45,096 bases of DNA from an uncultured Pseudomonadales bacterium (GCA_938017975.1 CALIKQ010000033.1:1-45096), one strand, 5' to 3'. Positions 1 through 8,505 are shown, counted from the stretch's first letter. Made by a program: numbers and translations. Notes: a model not told the origin generated them from the sequence alone.

Positions 1-30
1 GGTGGATTGAACGGCTTTCATTCGAGCTAT

Positions 31-96
31 ATCAAAATTTTTCGATATATTAATAGGATTTGTTCGAAAAGCAACACAATATCAAAATATTTTGAT
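31..96. promoter_or_regulatory. Paired operator-like palindromes upstream of the first gene
   Basis: Positions 81-96 read ATCAAAATATTTTGAT, a perfect 16-base palindrome. Positions 31-46 hold a related imperfect copy, ATCAAAATTTTTCGAT. Both are preceded by AT, and they begin exactly 50 bases apart, about five helical turns, which suits two dimers on one face of the DNA. The second copy ends 19 bases before the probable ATG at 116. The sequence shows the symmetry directly. The operator role is inferred and no regulator family is assigned. Confidence 0.45.
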
Positions 97-115
97 TTAT
101 GAGAGGGGCTCGCCC

Positions 116-628
116 ATGTCGTCGATACGTCAAATACAAGCCAAGTACGATGCCGAGGAAGATCGCTTACTTTTGCGTGTTGGCACAGAGCTCGATGATG
201 TTCATGGTATTTGGCTGACCCGCCGCTATTTGAGATTGGTGCTGAAGGCTTTGGCGCAGTACGCGGATGCTGATCCAGACGTAGGTGTTCATGAATCTAA
301 GTCAGATCGACAGGACATTAAAGATTGGAAGGCCCGTCAGGCATTAGATAAGGCAAATTTCGACACACCGTTCGAAGCGGACCGTGACCGAGTATCCTCT
401 GGCTTGGTTAATGTGCCATTGGCTTACAAACTCAATTACCGGATTACGAAGAATCAGCTTCAATTAACCCTGCTGCCCAAGCAGGGTGAGGGGTTTAATG
501 TCGCTCTGAACCATGAAGTTGCAGCTTCGATGACTGCGATTTTACAAGCTGCCGCTGCCAAAGCCGAGTGGCGAATCAATCAACCTCTTGACCCTGTGGC
601 GCAGCAGAACCTAAAAATCATCAACTGA
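116..628 (+). CDS. Hypothetical protein, about 170 aa
   Basis: I do not recognise the family. The reading frame is open from 92, but the ATG at 116 is preceded by GAGAGGGG at a good distance and is the better start. The protein is soluble-looking, with no signal peptide or membrane segment. It contains a basic central part, a short beta-rich stretch (YKLNYRITKNQLQLTLLP, near residues 108-125) and an alanine-rich helical segment near the C-terminus. The gene ends 12 bases from the convergent histidine kinase. Two palindromes lie just upstream and may control it. Function unknown; that it is a real gene is likely from its codon structure and its ribosome-binding site. Confidence 0.65.
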   Translation: MSSIRQIQAKYDAEEDRLLLRVGTELDDVHGIWLTRRYLRLVLKALAQYADADPDVGVHESKSDRQDIKDWKARQALDKANFDTPFEADRDRVSSGLVNVPLAYKLNYRITKNQLQLTLLPKQGEGFNVALNHEVAASMTAILQAAAAKAEWRINQPLDPVAQQNLKIIN

Positions 629-640
629 TCCTGGAAGTGA

Positions 641-2794
641 TTACGGGCTCTGAGCGGACATCGCCGGCAGCGTGACGGAAACGCGAACACCAGACGGCGC
701 CGTGAGGTTCTCGACTTGTACTGATCCAGAGTGGTGATCAGCGATGACGCGTACGACATAAAGCCCCATCCCGAAATGTAAACGGTTATCGGGATTATTG
801 GCGCGTGCGGTCACCATCGAATCGAAAATGCTGCTGAGCAGGTTTTCTGGTATCCCTGGCCCTTCATTACTGATCGAGAGCGTTAAGTCTGAACCACTGG
901 CGCGCAGCTGTATGTCGATTGCCCGGCCGGGCTCTGAAAAATCGATGGCATTGTCGATGAGTTTATCGAGCATTTGTTCAATTCGATAATCGCAAATCAG
1001 CGCAAATTGGGGTTTAGCGCTTGCTTCAAATTGGAATGATCGATTGGGATGGGTGAGCCGGCAATTGCTCACGTAGGCGGCGAGTAGTTGGTTTAGATCG
1101 ATCGGTTCCATGTCCTCACTGATGAGGGCTTCCTCCAAATTGGCGGCATCGGCGAGATTTTGCACGATCAGACCAATGCGATTGAGCCCGCGTCGGGCGC
1201 TCTCGAGGTATCGGTCTCGTCCTTCGGGGCTGGGTTCTGATGCGAGGTTCTCAAGTGACGTTGAGAGGGTATTCAGTGGATTATTAATTTCGTGGCGAAG
1301 CGTGCGGGGCATATTCTCTAAAAATTGATTGTGCTGGTGCAACCGCGTCAGCATGTTTGAAATACCTCGGGCTAAGTCCCCGAGTTCATCTCCCGACCCG
1401 GTCTCGGCCGCCAAGCGACTGGAGGTCAAACGGCCATAGCGATCGATCACGCTGCTGGCCTCATTGCCCAGTCTTCGGATTCGCCGAGCAAGACGTGCCG
1501 AAAACATCAGTATGATGCCGGCGAATAAGATCACGGAGATGACCGAAAAGTTGACGATGCGTTTCAAAGCGTCTCGCCTCAAATTAAGAATACGGTCGGT
1601 ATTTTGTTTTAAGACCACGGTGCCGAGAATCGTTTCGTTATCGATGATCGGATGGGCAGCGACAATGATCTCTCCGTCGGTTGCTGATGAAAAGTAGGCC
1701 ACCGTCGATGAGCCCGCAAGGGCCCTTTTGATGATGTTACTTTCGTCACCATCATTGGCGGTTGCCAAGGTACGCTCAACCAAGGCGTAAAAAGGGTCCA
1801 GCAACCACTCAGAAAAAGCCGTCATGTTAAAAAGATTTGTGCCAGAGCTGTCCTCGCTGAAACCGCCATCGCCTGAGCGATAACTGCCCACCTCGGCTCG
1901 GATTCGGCTCTGCGCATCAATGACTTGAATATTCGCGCCTGAGTAACCCAACCCCTCGATAATCCTCAAGACTTCTGGGGTCTTGAGCAAAACCAATCCG
2001 AATGCCTCGCGGCCGCCGGAAGGTAGCGTCCCCGTGATGGATTCAATGGCGCGAGATGACGCGTTGTCGACATCGACCACCGCAAGACCAAAATTTCTCG
2101 TAGATCCCAGTAGCGCGAGAGGTATTCGAAATTCCAGTGCGTAGCCTGCTGGTGTTTTTACCAAAACGCCCGGCACCTGATTTTCTGCTTCACCTTTCAC
2201 TGCATAGCGCCAATTTTCATCGACTAGATAGGCGGTCGTTATGCCGGCTTCTGTGGCTGTAATCACAAGTCTCTGGGTTTCGCCCCTGTAGTCTGTGTAG
2301 GTGATCCTGACGTGATCTGATAGGTCAAGCCGAAGAATTTCTTTGTCCCTAAATATGACTTGATCGTCGAGCACTTGAACCAAGGCGTAGACTTGCCCAT
2401 TGTGTTCGCCAAGAACGAGGTAGAATTGGTTGACGGCATCGGGATTGCTGCTGAGTAGAGAGGCTTGCCCGAATCCCACATTGTAGTCCAGCACATTTTC
2501 CCAATCAGTATTCTTACCATCGATTCTGATGGGTTTCTCAAGCGGGTGGGCGTAGAGCTTCTCGTATCCCTCTGGACTAAGCGGCAACTCATCAAATAGA
2601 TCCGAGCGTCCGTTGAGAAGGGTGGATATGCCTTCGGCGGTAAGTAACTGCGCATTTGCTTGGCTGTCGATGAGAATGTCCTCCATTTCACTTAAATAGA
2701 GGTAGCTGAACCAAGGAATCACAACCAAGATGAAACTGGTCAGAATAAAAAGCTTGGTTCCGAGTTTTGGGCCTTTGTAGCTCAGGGCACCCAT
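641..2794 (-). CDS. Sensor histidine kinase, dedicated-sortase-system (PdsS) type
   Basis: A membrane histidine kinase of 717 residues. Visible in order: TM1 (about 15-34); a long periplasmic region beginning LPLSPEGYEKLY; a module with IDGKNTDWENV (91-101), VYALVQVLDD and YALEFRIPLALLG that resembles a family 9 carbohydrate-binding (DOMON-like) fold; TM2 (about 413-432); HAMP (to about 485); an H-box LRHEINNPLNTL with phospho-acceptor His501; an N-box LIDNAIDFS (Asn615); and G-boxes NEGPGIP and HFGMGLYVV. The N-terminal layout and length match what I recall of TIGR03785, the kinase of a sortase system in marine proteobacteria. The partner regulator lies 3 bases upstream in the same operon. 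The signal sensed is unknown. The kinase call is firm; the sortase-system subclass is from memory. Confidence 0.85.
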   Translation of the reverse strand: MGALSYKGPKLGTKLFILTSFILVVIPWFSYLYLSEMEDILIDSQANAQLLTAEGISTLLNGRSDLFDELPLSPEGYEKLYAHPLEKPIRIDGKNTDWENVLDYNVGFGQASLLSSNPDAVNQFYLVLGEHNGQVYALVQVLDDQVIFRDKEILRLDLSDHVRITYTDYRGETQRLVITATEAGITTAYLVDENWRYAVKGEAENQVPGVLVKTPAGYALEFRIPLALLGSTRNFGLAVVDVDNASSRAIESITGTLPSGGREAFGLVLLKTPEVLRIIEGLGYSGANIQVIDAQSRIRAEVGSYRSGDGGFSEDSSGTNLFNMTAFSEWLLDPFYALVERTLATANDGDESNIIKRALAGSSTVAYFSSATDGEIIVAAHPIIDNETILGTVVLKQNTDRILNLRRDALKRIVNFSVISVILFAGIILMFSARLARRIRRLGNEASSVIDRYGRLTSSRLAAETGSGDELGDLARGISNMLTRLHQHNQFLENMPRTLRHEINNPLNTLSTSLENLASEPSPEGRDRYLESARRGLNRIGLIVQNLADAANLEEALISEDMEPIDLNQLLAAYVSNCRLTHPNRSFQFEASAKPQFALICDYRIEQMLDKLIDNAIDFSEPGRAIDIQLRASGSDLTLSISNEGPGIPENLLSSIFDSMVTARANNPDNRLHFGMGLYVVRVIADHHSGSVQVENLTAPSGVRVSVTLPAMSAQSP

Positions 2795-2797
2795 GGC

Positions 2798-3496
2798 TTA
2801 TTGATTAGACCACCGGTATCCGAAGCCATATTCGCTTTTGATGCATTTAAAATCGGGATCGATGGCCTCGAATTTTTTGCGGATGTTACGCATGTGTGTA
2901 TTGATGGTGTTGTTGGTAACCAAAGATTGCATGGTCGCGTTCATGAGGGTGTCGTAAGAGACTGCATGGCCCGGGACTCTGACCAATTTTGCAAGCATTC
3001 TAAACTCTGTGCCTGACAAGTTGATGGGGTTGTTTTGCCACGAGACCAACAGGGCCTCTTGATCAATCGACATGTCGCCAACAATTTTTGCTTCAGTTGA
3101 ACCTTTGGCAGCTAGGTTTCTTGCCTCATGAATGCGCAGTAAAGAGCTGATTTTTTCGGAAAGATAATCAAGCGAGATGGGCTTGGGCAGGTAGTCCCAG
3201 GCACCCAGTCTAAGGCCGCTGATCTTATCAATTTCTGCGATTCGCTCGGTTAAAAAGATAACCGGTAGATTTGGTGATCGGGCCAAAAGGTCGCGGCAGA
3301 GTTCGAAACCAGCATCGACTTCATCGCCTAAAATAATGTCCAAAATCACGAGATCTGGCAGCTCGAGGTCAAAGCCTGCGATGGCTTCTGTACGACTAGA
3401 AAAGCCGCGCACGCTATAGCCTTTCTTTCCAATTGCGTCGATATAGTTGGTACGCTGGTCTATATCATCTTCGACGATGACAATTTTCTTTGCCAT
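2798..3496 (-). CDS. OmpR-type response regulator, partner of the adjacent kinase
   Basis: A two-domain response regulator of 232 residues. The receiver has the acidic pair Glu9/Asp10/Asp11, phospho-acceptor Asp53 (LVILDI), Thr83 and Lys105 (YLPKP). The C-terminal part is a winged helix (LSGTEFRMLAKLVRVPGH ... NTINTHMRNIRKKFEAIDP ... GFGYRW). The frame extends to a TTG at 3520, but ATG 3496 has GAGGAA about 8 bases upstream and begins MAKKIVIVEDD, so it is preferred. It is cotranscribed with the kinase that follows after 3 bases. It resembles the TIGR03787 regulator of the proteobacterial dedicated sortase system, but neither a sortase nor an LPXTG protein is found in this window. Targets are unknown. 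Confidence 0.88.
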   Translation of the reverse strand: MAKKIVIVEDDIDQRTNYIDAIGKKGYSVRGFSSRTEAIAGFDLELPDLVILDIILGDEVDAGFELCRDLLARSPNLPVIFLTERIAEIDKISGLRLGAWDYLPKPISLDYLSEKISSLLRIHEARNLAAKGSTEAKIVGDMSIDQEALLVSWQNNPINLSGTEFRMLAKLVRVPGHAVSYDTLMNATMQSLVTNNTINTHMRNIRKKFEAIDPDFKCIKSEYGFGYRWSNQ

Positions 3497-3591
3497 GTTC
3501 GGATTCCTCGCTTCGTTCAAACATAAAGTTAAAGCATTCTAGGGCCAGTCGATAGCCTCGGGAACGACTTTTAGCTGGATTAACATGAATT

Positions 3592-3882
3592 ATGGCAGAC
3601 TCCATCAGTTCTGCAGAATTTTGCCCCGAAGTTTCATCATTCATTCCAAGAACTTCAATTCAAGGCAGGTTAAATAAAAATGAATGTGTATCTGGATTCA
3701 GTGTGAAAGTATTTCTACCCATGCCCGACGAAGGTCTGGTAAGCCCTGAACTGACCACCGGGACGCTCGTTCCATTCGATCCTATATTCCTCGAAGCACG
3801 CGGGGATCTTGAAGAACGACCCCCGCCGAGGGGTTGGCCCGTCAATGGCGCAGAAGTCTTTGACGTTTTTTCTGCGCTCTGA
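3592..3882 (+). other. Doubtful 96-codon open frame in the gap between regulator and ribokinase
   Basis: This gap of about 565 bases (3497-4062) holds one plus-strand open frame and an overlapping minus-strand frame (3660-3845). Neither has a convincing ribosome-binding site or a family I recognise. The plus frame has a proline-rich, acidic second half (residues about 44-85). A hairpin made of GCGCAGAA (3848-3855) and TTCTGCGC (3870-3877) lies near the end. It may be non-coding, a decayed gene or a short accessory protein; I cannot tell which. Confidence 0.2.
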
Positions 3883-3941
3883 TCTCATTATCGGTGGGTG
3901 ATCTCAAATCGCGATGAGGACTTTGAAGAAAAGCCTCCATG

Positions 3942-4030
3942 AAAAGTTTCTATAAATCGCATTCATAAAAAGTCTCTATAAATAGCATTCATAAAAAGGC
4001 TCTATAAAAAGCCTATAAAAAGCTTTCATT
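3942..4030. repeat. Degenerate tandem repeat, period about 26 bases
   Basis: Two near-identical units (3942-3966 and 3967-3992) share TCTATAAAT and GCATTCAT blocks. A third, degenerate unit runs to about 4030 (AAAAAGGCTCTATAAAAAGCC and then CTTTCATT). The array lies just downstream of the ribokinase stop codon on its coding strand, in an AT-rich stretch rich in AAAAAG. It looks like slippage-type local duplication. No coding role is apparent. Confidence 0.65.
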
Positions 4031-4062
4031 AAAAGCCGCTTTAAAAAGCTGCGATAAATTCA

Positions 4063-4950
4063 TTAATTCAAAAAGGCGATCACGTCGTCGTGATGAGGGA
4101 TCGAAGTTGCTGCTCCCGGTTTAGTGACGCTGAGCGCCGCTGCGGCTGATGCAATTTTGAGGGAATGGGCTATCTGGCGAGTCTCTGTCAGCGTTGCGAG
4201 GAAATAACCAGTGAAGGTATCACCGGCGCCCGTGGTATCAACGACATCAACTGGAAAAGCGGGTTGAAAGAACTCAGATGTAGCATCCGCATATTTCACA
4301 CCCGCACGACCGAGCGTGAGTACAATGGCGGCGTTGGGATACCTTGCCAAAAGCTTTTGGACAATAGCACTAGGATCTTTCTCTTGGGTGAGTGACTCAC
4401 CTTCGATCTCATTGACGATAAAGTAGTCTATAAGTTCCAGCGGCATGGATTGAGCGACATCGTTCATCGGCGCCATATTAAAGGCAATTTGAATCCCCTT
4501 AGATTTTGCCAACTCAATGGCGCGCGGATTGTTCTGAGTTTCATTTTGTATGAGTAGTAAATCGTCAGACGTTGCTGCGTCAAATGCTTTCAATAGTGGT
4601 GTTTCGTGGCTCGCATGATTTGCGCCGCCAAGAATGACGATGGCGTTTTCGCCTTCGGGGTTGATTTGAATGATGGCTTGGCCTGAAGGGTCTTCGATCA
4701 CTGAGGTGAAGTCGGTCAAAATGCCGTACCGTTTCATCAGTTCGATGAGCCATTCTCCGTCGGAGCCAACAGCGCCGACGTGTGTGACCTTGGCGCCGGC
4801 TGCGGCAAGTGCGATAGATTGATTGAGACCTTTGCCGCCCGGAAAAACATTGTATCCGAGGCTACTCAGGGTTTCGCCGGCGGAGACAAACTTTGGCACC
4901 TGAAATACGTGGTCGATGCAGCAGGATCCGTAATTGATGATTTGACCCAA
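4063..4950 (-). CDS. rbsK: Ribokinase, PfkB family
   Basis: A cytoplasmic sugar kinase of 295 residues, the normal ribokinase length, expected to convert D-ribose and ATP to ribose 5-phosphate. The first PfkB signature is FPGGKGLNQSIALAAAG (36-52). The second is VDTTGAGDTFTGYF, with catalytic base Asp244 in the GAGD anion hole. ILGGANH and VNEIEGE are also typical of the family. The start is a TTG at 4948-4950, preceded by a strong AGAGGGG; there is no ATG nearby in frame. No ribose transporter or repressor is adjacent, so a related substrate, such as a nucleoside-derived or modified pentose, is possible. Confidence 0.85.
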   Translation of the reverse strand: MGQIINYGSCCIDHVFQVPKFVSAGETLSSLGYNVFPGGKGLNQSIALAAAGAKVTHVGAVGSDGEWLIELMKRYGILTDFTSVIEDPSGQAIIQINPEGENAIVILGGANHASHETPLLKAFDAATSDDLLLIQNETQNNPRAIELAKSKGIQIAFNMAPMNDVAQSMPLELIDYFIVNEIEGESLTQEKDPSAIVQKLLARYPNAAIVLTLGRAGVKYADATSEFFQPAFPVDVVDTTGAGDTFTGYFLATLTETRQIAHSLKIASAAAALSVTKPGAATSIPHHDDVIAFLN

Positions 4951-5147
4951 GTTAATCCCCTCTCGTGCAATAACAGTTTAAATTAGCTGAAGATCGAGCA
5001 CAGCTCAATGGACGGCTGATCGGACATGATGGCTATGGTTCAAATCGGCGGCAAAGGATTTCAAGGGCTAGGCAAGAAGATAGGTCTAAAGGATGTTGTT
5101 AACAGGAGACAAGCTGCCGCGTTGACATAAATCAGGAAGGGTCCAAC

Positions 5148-6209
5148 ATGAACAGCACATATGGAAAGGTATGGAGTTTGAAAGAGCGAGTCGCTCAACA
5201 GGGACCCACGCTCATTGATCGATGGTTCGTGAAGCGTCATTCTGGGGTTGAGTTGATGCTTCAGGCTGTAATGGTTTTGATTACTGGGTTTTTTCTGGTG
5301 TCTTTGCCCGTTCGAGCTGAGCCGCAATCGGTGCTCGTCCAGAATCGGTCCTCCGAGGTAACGCTGAGCGTCCTTGGGATTGCACAGGATGCTGGGCATC
5401 CTCAAGTCGACTGTTATGCGCCAAGATGTCTTTCGGCATGGCGAGGAGAGACGCCGGCATCAGGTGCGACAGCGCTGGCTTTGACAATTAAGAAGACCTC
5501 TTTTTATCTTTTTGACGCGCCTCCAGAGCTTCCGGCGGCGTTGTATCAAGTTTGGCGATCAAGCAGGCTCCGGCTAACTGACTTGAAGGGGATATTTCTC
5601 ACCCATGCGCACATGGGTCACTACGCTGGACTGCTCCATTTGGGAAAAGAAGCTGCGGGTGCGAATGCTGTACCGGTCTTCGCGATGCCGAGAATGAAAA
5701 TATTTTTGGAGACCAATGCGCCTTGGGCGCAATTGGTTAACGACAGAAATATTAGGATTCGCGCCCTTGCTGCGGAGCGAACGGAGGTATTTGAGCAAGT
5801 CACGGTCACGCCTTGGCAAGTCCCTCACCGAGATGAGTACAGCGAAACCGTGGGCTACCTGATTCAAGGTCCAAACAAACGTGCGCTCTACCTGCCGGAT
5901 ATCGATCAATGGCACCGATGGAATCGGCGATTGGTCGACGTTATTCGGCAAGTGGACTTTGCATTTATTGATGCAACCTTTTTTGGCGCGGGGGAGCTTC
6001 CTGGCCGAGATATGTCGTTAGTTCCCCATCCAACGGTTGAGTCGACCATGCATCTGCTCAAAGATCTCGCCCCGGAATTGCGGAATCGAGTCATATTCAT
6101 TCACATGAACAATACGAACCCAATGCTCGATCCTGCATCAGCGCATACTGGGCGAGTCATCAGTGAGGGCTTTAATATCGCTCGTGTGGGATCTGCTTTC
6201 GACCTTTAG
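5148..6209 (+). CDS. Exported PqqB-like metallo-beta-lactamase-fold protein
   Basis: A 353-residue protein with a long basic N-region, a hydrophobic core (about 36-53) and a probable cleavage after VRA (57), so it is likely exported. The mature part resembles PqqB: VTLSVLGIAQDAGHPQVDC at the start, LTHAHMGHYAGL (152-161) at the metal-binding loop, PHRDEYSETVGYLI, and LPDIDQWHRW with FIDATFF near the second metal site. The usual HxHxDH motif reads HAHMGH, so the metal-binding Asp is Gly. Start 5148 is supported by AGGAAGG. No pqqA, C, D or E gene is nearby, so it is unlikely to act in PQQ synthesis; probably an orphan hydrolase or oxygenase-like relative. Substrate unknown. Confidence 0.75.
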   Translation: MNSTYGKVWSLKERVAQQGPTLIDRWFVKRHSGVELMLQAVMVLITGFFLVSLPVRAEPQSVLVQNRSSEVTLSVLGIAQDAGHPQVDCYAPRCLSAWRGETPASGATALALTIKKTSFYLFDAPPELPAALYQVWRSSRLRLTDLKGIFLTHAHMGHYAGLLHLGKEAAGANAVPVFAMPRMKIFLETNAPWAQLVNDRNIRIRALAAERTEVFEQVTVTPWQVPHRDEYSETVGYLIQGPNKRALYLPDIDQWHRWNRRLVDVIRQVDFAFIDATFFGAGELPGRDMSLVPHPTVESTMHLLKDLAPELRNRVIFIHMNNTNPMLDPASAHTGRVISEGFNIARVGSAFDL

Positions 6210-6333
6210 CTGCCTCCAGCGATCATGCTGCTTTAAGGGTGACACTGATCGCGGTTGAGGCCTGTCGGGCGGGGGCGGTTCGAATGATCTGGTGAATTGA
6301 TCGAGCGTTGCGGGCCGGACTCGCGTTTAAAAT

Positions 6334-7701
6334 TTAATCTTGATTAGGCTCGCTGCGCAGAGAGGACCCTAGGCGCGTAACCATGACGATTCCGATGACG
6401 GCTGTTGCGCCATAAACCATCACGATCCAGCCGAGATCAAAAGATGGAAGAATAGGTGCCATGATCCCTAAGATGTGAAAACTTAAAAATAGAATCGCGA
6501 TGTTAAAAAATGCGAGCTCTTTGGCAACGGGCGTCGCAAGATTGGGGTCAAGTATTCTCAGCAATAAAATACCGCTCCCTGTCGATCCGCAGCAGCAACC
6601 GAAAATGGTGAGGCCTCGTTCTGCGCCAAGATGCTTGATCCGGGCGCCGGCGCCAAAACATAAAAGAGCTGTGACCAAGGTTACCGCAGCGGCAACTAGA
6701 AGGATGGGTTGCCAGAATTCAATCAACAAACTGAGATTGATGCTGATGAGGCTCGCAGTCACCATTAAGTCGACTGAAGCGCCAGTGATTCGTTTCTGAG
6801 TCGCATCGTCAACATAATGGCCGAGGGAAAAAAAGTCGAGACAGCGACGAAACATGACCGTAACCATCAGGCCATGAAAGAAGAATAAGTTGTAACTAAA
6901 AATTGACGCAAAAGCAGTGTCGCTCACGAGTGGCTGCATGATCGTTAAATAACCATCAGTCAGAAGATAGGCGCAGCCCAACAAGCCGATATGAAGCGCC
7001 AGGGAATCTAGGTTTGCCGGTTGTGTAATTTGTAGGCCGGAGGTGGGTCTTGCAGCTTGCTCAAAAAGGCCTCGTTCGAAAGACTGATCGAGCTTGAGTT
7101 TCGAATCGTGCTGGAGGTTGCGACTTAGCATCCAGCGCGCAACGGGTACGCCAACGGTAAACGCCGCAATAAAGCCTAAGCTTGCGTAAATCAGGCCAAA
7201 ATCAAGCGCGTGTTCTATTTGAAATTGATTGGACCAAAGGTCCCCCAAGGCAATGGCTTGTCCCGGCCCTTGGGTAAAGCCGTGGGTCACGATGATGCCC
7301 AAGAACTCTGAGAGCGAGGCATCGCTCGCTTGGTTATAGGCCCAGATAATGGTGAGGCCAACCAAAGCTTGAAGCGCCAAACTTACCACCCAGATAAGAG
7401 ATAGCCACAAACCGCCGACGGCTGTGCTTGACTTGCCTTGGTCAGACGGGTCGCGCCCAGTGAGCACGAGCGACATAAAACTCAAGGTAAAAAAGTGGAA
7501 GGCAAAGACCGTAAAGTCCTCTGCGCGGTAGCCGAGGGCCCAGTCGAGAGACACTAGGCAAAATCCGAGCGCGCCTCCAAGAAGGCTTGCAGGCACCAAT
7601 GCTTTTTGCAGAAATATGATTTTGGCTCTCAGGACAACGCCTGCGACCATGACTGCTGCCAGTAGCGCGAATGCGATGACGCCTGGAAAAGTGGCAGCCA
7701 T
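6334..7701 (-). CDS. Sodium:glutamate symporter-like membrane protein (GltS/ESS family)
   Basis: A hydrophobic protein of 455 residues with about 10-12 membrane segments and two similar halves, as in the ESS family. Signature-like loops are HGFTQGPGQAIALG (about 140-153), where GltS has a Gly-rich GGHGTA-type loop, and FGCCCGSTGSGILLLRILDP in the second half, the inverted-repeat counterpart. It is likely a Na+-coupled carrier for glutamate or another acidic solute in the inner membrane; the altered loops make the substrate uncertain. The gene is monocistronic. It converges on the PqqB-like gene with a 124-base gap that holds no clear terminator. Confidence 0.75.
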   Translation of the reverse strand: MAATFPGVIAFALLAAVMVAGVVLRAKIIFLQKALVPASLLGGALGFCLVSLDWALGYRAEDFTVFAFHFFTLSFMSLVLTGRDPSDQGKSSTAVGGLWLSLIWVVSLALQALVGLTIIWAYNQASDASLSEFLGIIVTHGFTQGPGQAIALGDLWSNQFQIEHALDFGLIYASLGFIAAFTVGVPVARWMLSRNLQHDSKLKLDQSFERGLFEQAARPTSGLQITQPANLDSLALHIGLLGCAYLLTDGYLTIMQPLVSDTAFASIFSYNLFFFHGLMVTVMFRRCLDFFSLGHYVDDATQKRITGASVDLMVTASLISINLSLLIEFWQPILLVAAAVTLVTALLCFGAGARIKHLGAERGLTIFGCCCGSTGSGILLLRILDPNLATPVAKELAFFNIAILFLSFHILGIMAPILPSFDLGWIVMVYGATAVIGIVMVTRLGSSLRSEPNQD

Positions 7702-7860
7702 TTAGAGATGCTCCCCATCAAGAAGAGTGAACGCTAATGCTGTAATGCGCTGAAAGCAATAGGGTTGAATGATAAGTTTTACGAGAGCAGTAATGAACAT
7801 TAGGGCACTGATGCTGCTTTAACTTTGGTGTTGTTGTAGGCGGTTAGCTCTAGACCACAA

Positions 7861-8100
7861 TAATTTTGATGAGAAAACGAATATATCCTTAAATTTACGT
7901 TTAATTAGGGAGATTTAAATAAAAATATTTAAAAATTGACAATATTTAGGGATATATATCTATATAAAGTACATAAATAGATAGAATAGAATTTATCTTA
8001 TAAATATCCTGAATTTAAAGAAAAGACTTAAATTTTTATTTATATATCCCTAAAATTTAAAATATTAAATAATAATAGTAAGAAAACCTAAATAATTGTA
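7861..8100. repeat. AT-rich block with about five copies of an ATATCC(C/T)TAAA motif
   Basis: Part of the 800-base gap 7702-8505. Plus-orientation copies: ATATATCCTTAAATTTA (7881-7897), AAATATCCTGAATTTAAA (8002-8019) and TATATATCCCTAAAATTTAA (8041-8060). Minus-orientation copies: 7902-7916 (reads TAAATCTCCCTAATT on the other strand) and 7941-7958 (reads TATATATCCCTAAATATT). The surrounding 240 bases are far richer in A+T than the flanking genes. It could be a multi-site regulatory region, a nucleoid-protein target or a remnant of a transferred element. The rest of the gap holds no convincing gene. Confidence 0.55.
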
Positions 8101-8205
8101 TTCGATGCCATTGATTCGATGCGTCGGTCCAAGGTCTGATGAAGTCATGCTCTCCGCTCTTACGATCGTTCGGCCGTGAGATTTGAGAGCAGGTAATTGT
8201 AAAAC

Positions 8206-8376
8206 GTAAGCATTTTAGATCTGGACGGCACCCTAAGTGCGACAAGAGCAGAATCGGCTGCGCTTAAACAAATATCTTGCATTAAACCGACAAGCAGTAA
8301 AGAGCCAGAAAAGCATGTCCTTATTGGTCACAACCGCCGCCGCAAGATTTTTGCGCAGATCGATGACCGCAACTGA
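8206..8376 (+). other. Possible decayed HAD-like fragment
   Basis: After a stop at 8200-8202, an open frame without a normal start codon reads VSILDLDGTLSATRAESAAL and ends at the TGA 8374-8376. ILDLDGTL matches motif I of HAD phosphatases, with both aspartates, but nothing after it looks like the rest of a HAD domain. It may be a remnant or chance. It sits between the AT-rich motif block and the elongation factor gene. Confidence 0.2.
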
Positions 8377-8505
8377 GTCTTGAGCCGACTTGACAGCAGT
8401 TCAGCGGATATGAAAAACCGGTCTTAATGCTGGATTCTACGCGCAACAGGGTATAAGATCTCGCGGTTTTCACGACCCGATCTCACCCAAGCAAGAGAAT
8501 TAGAC

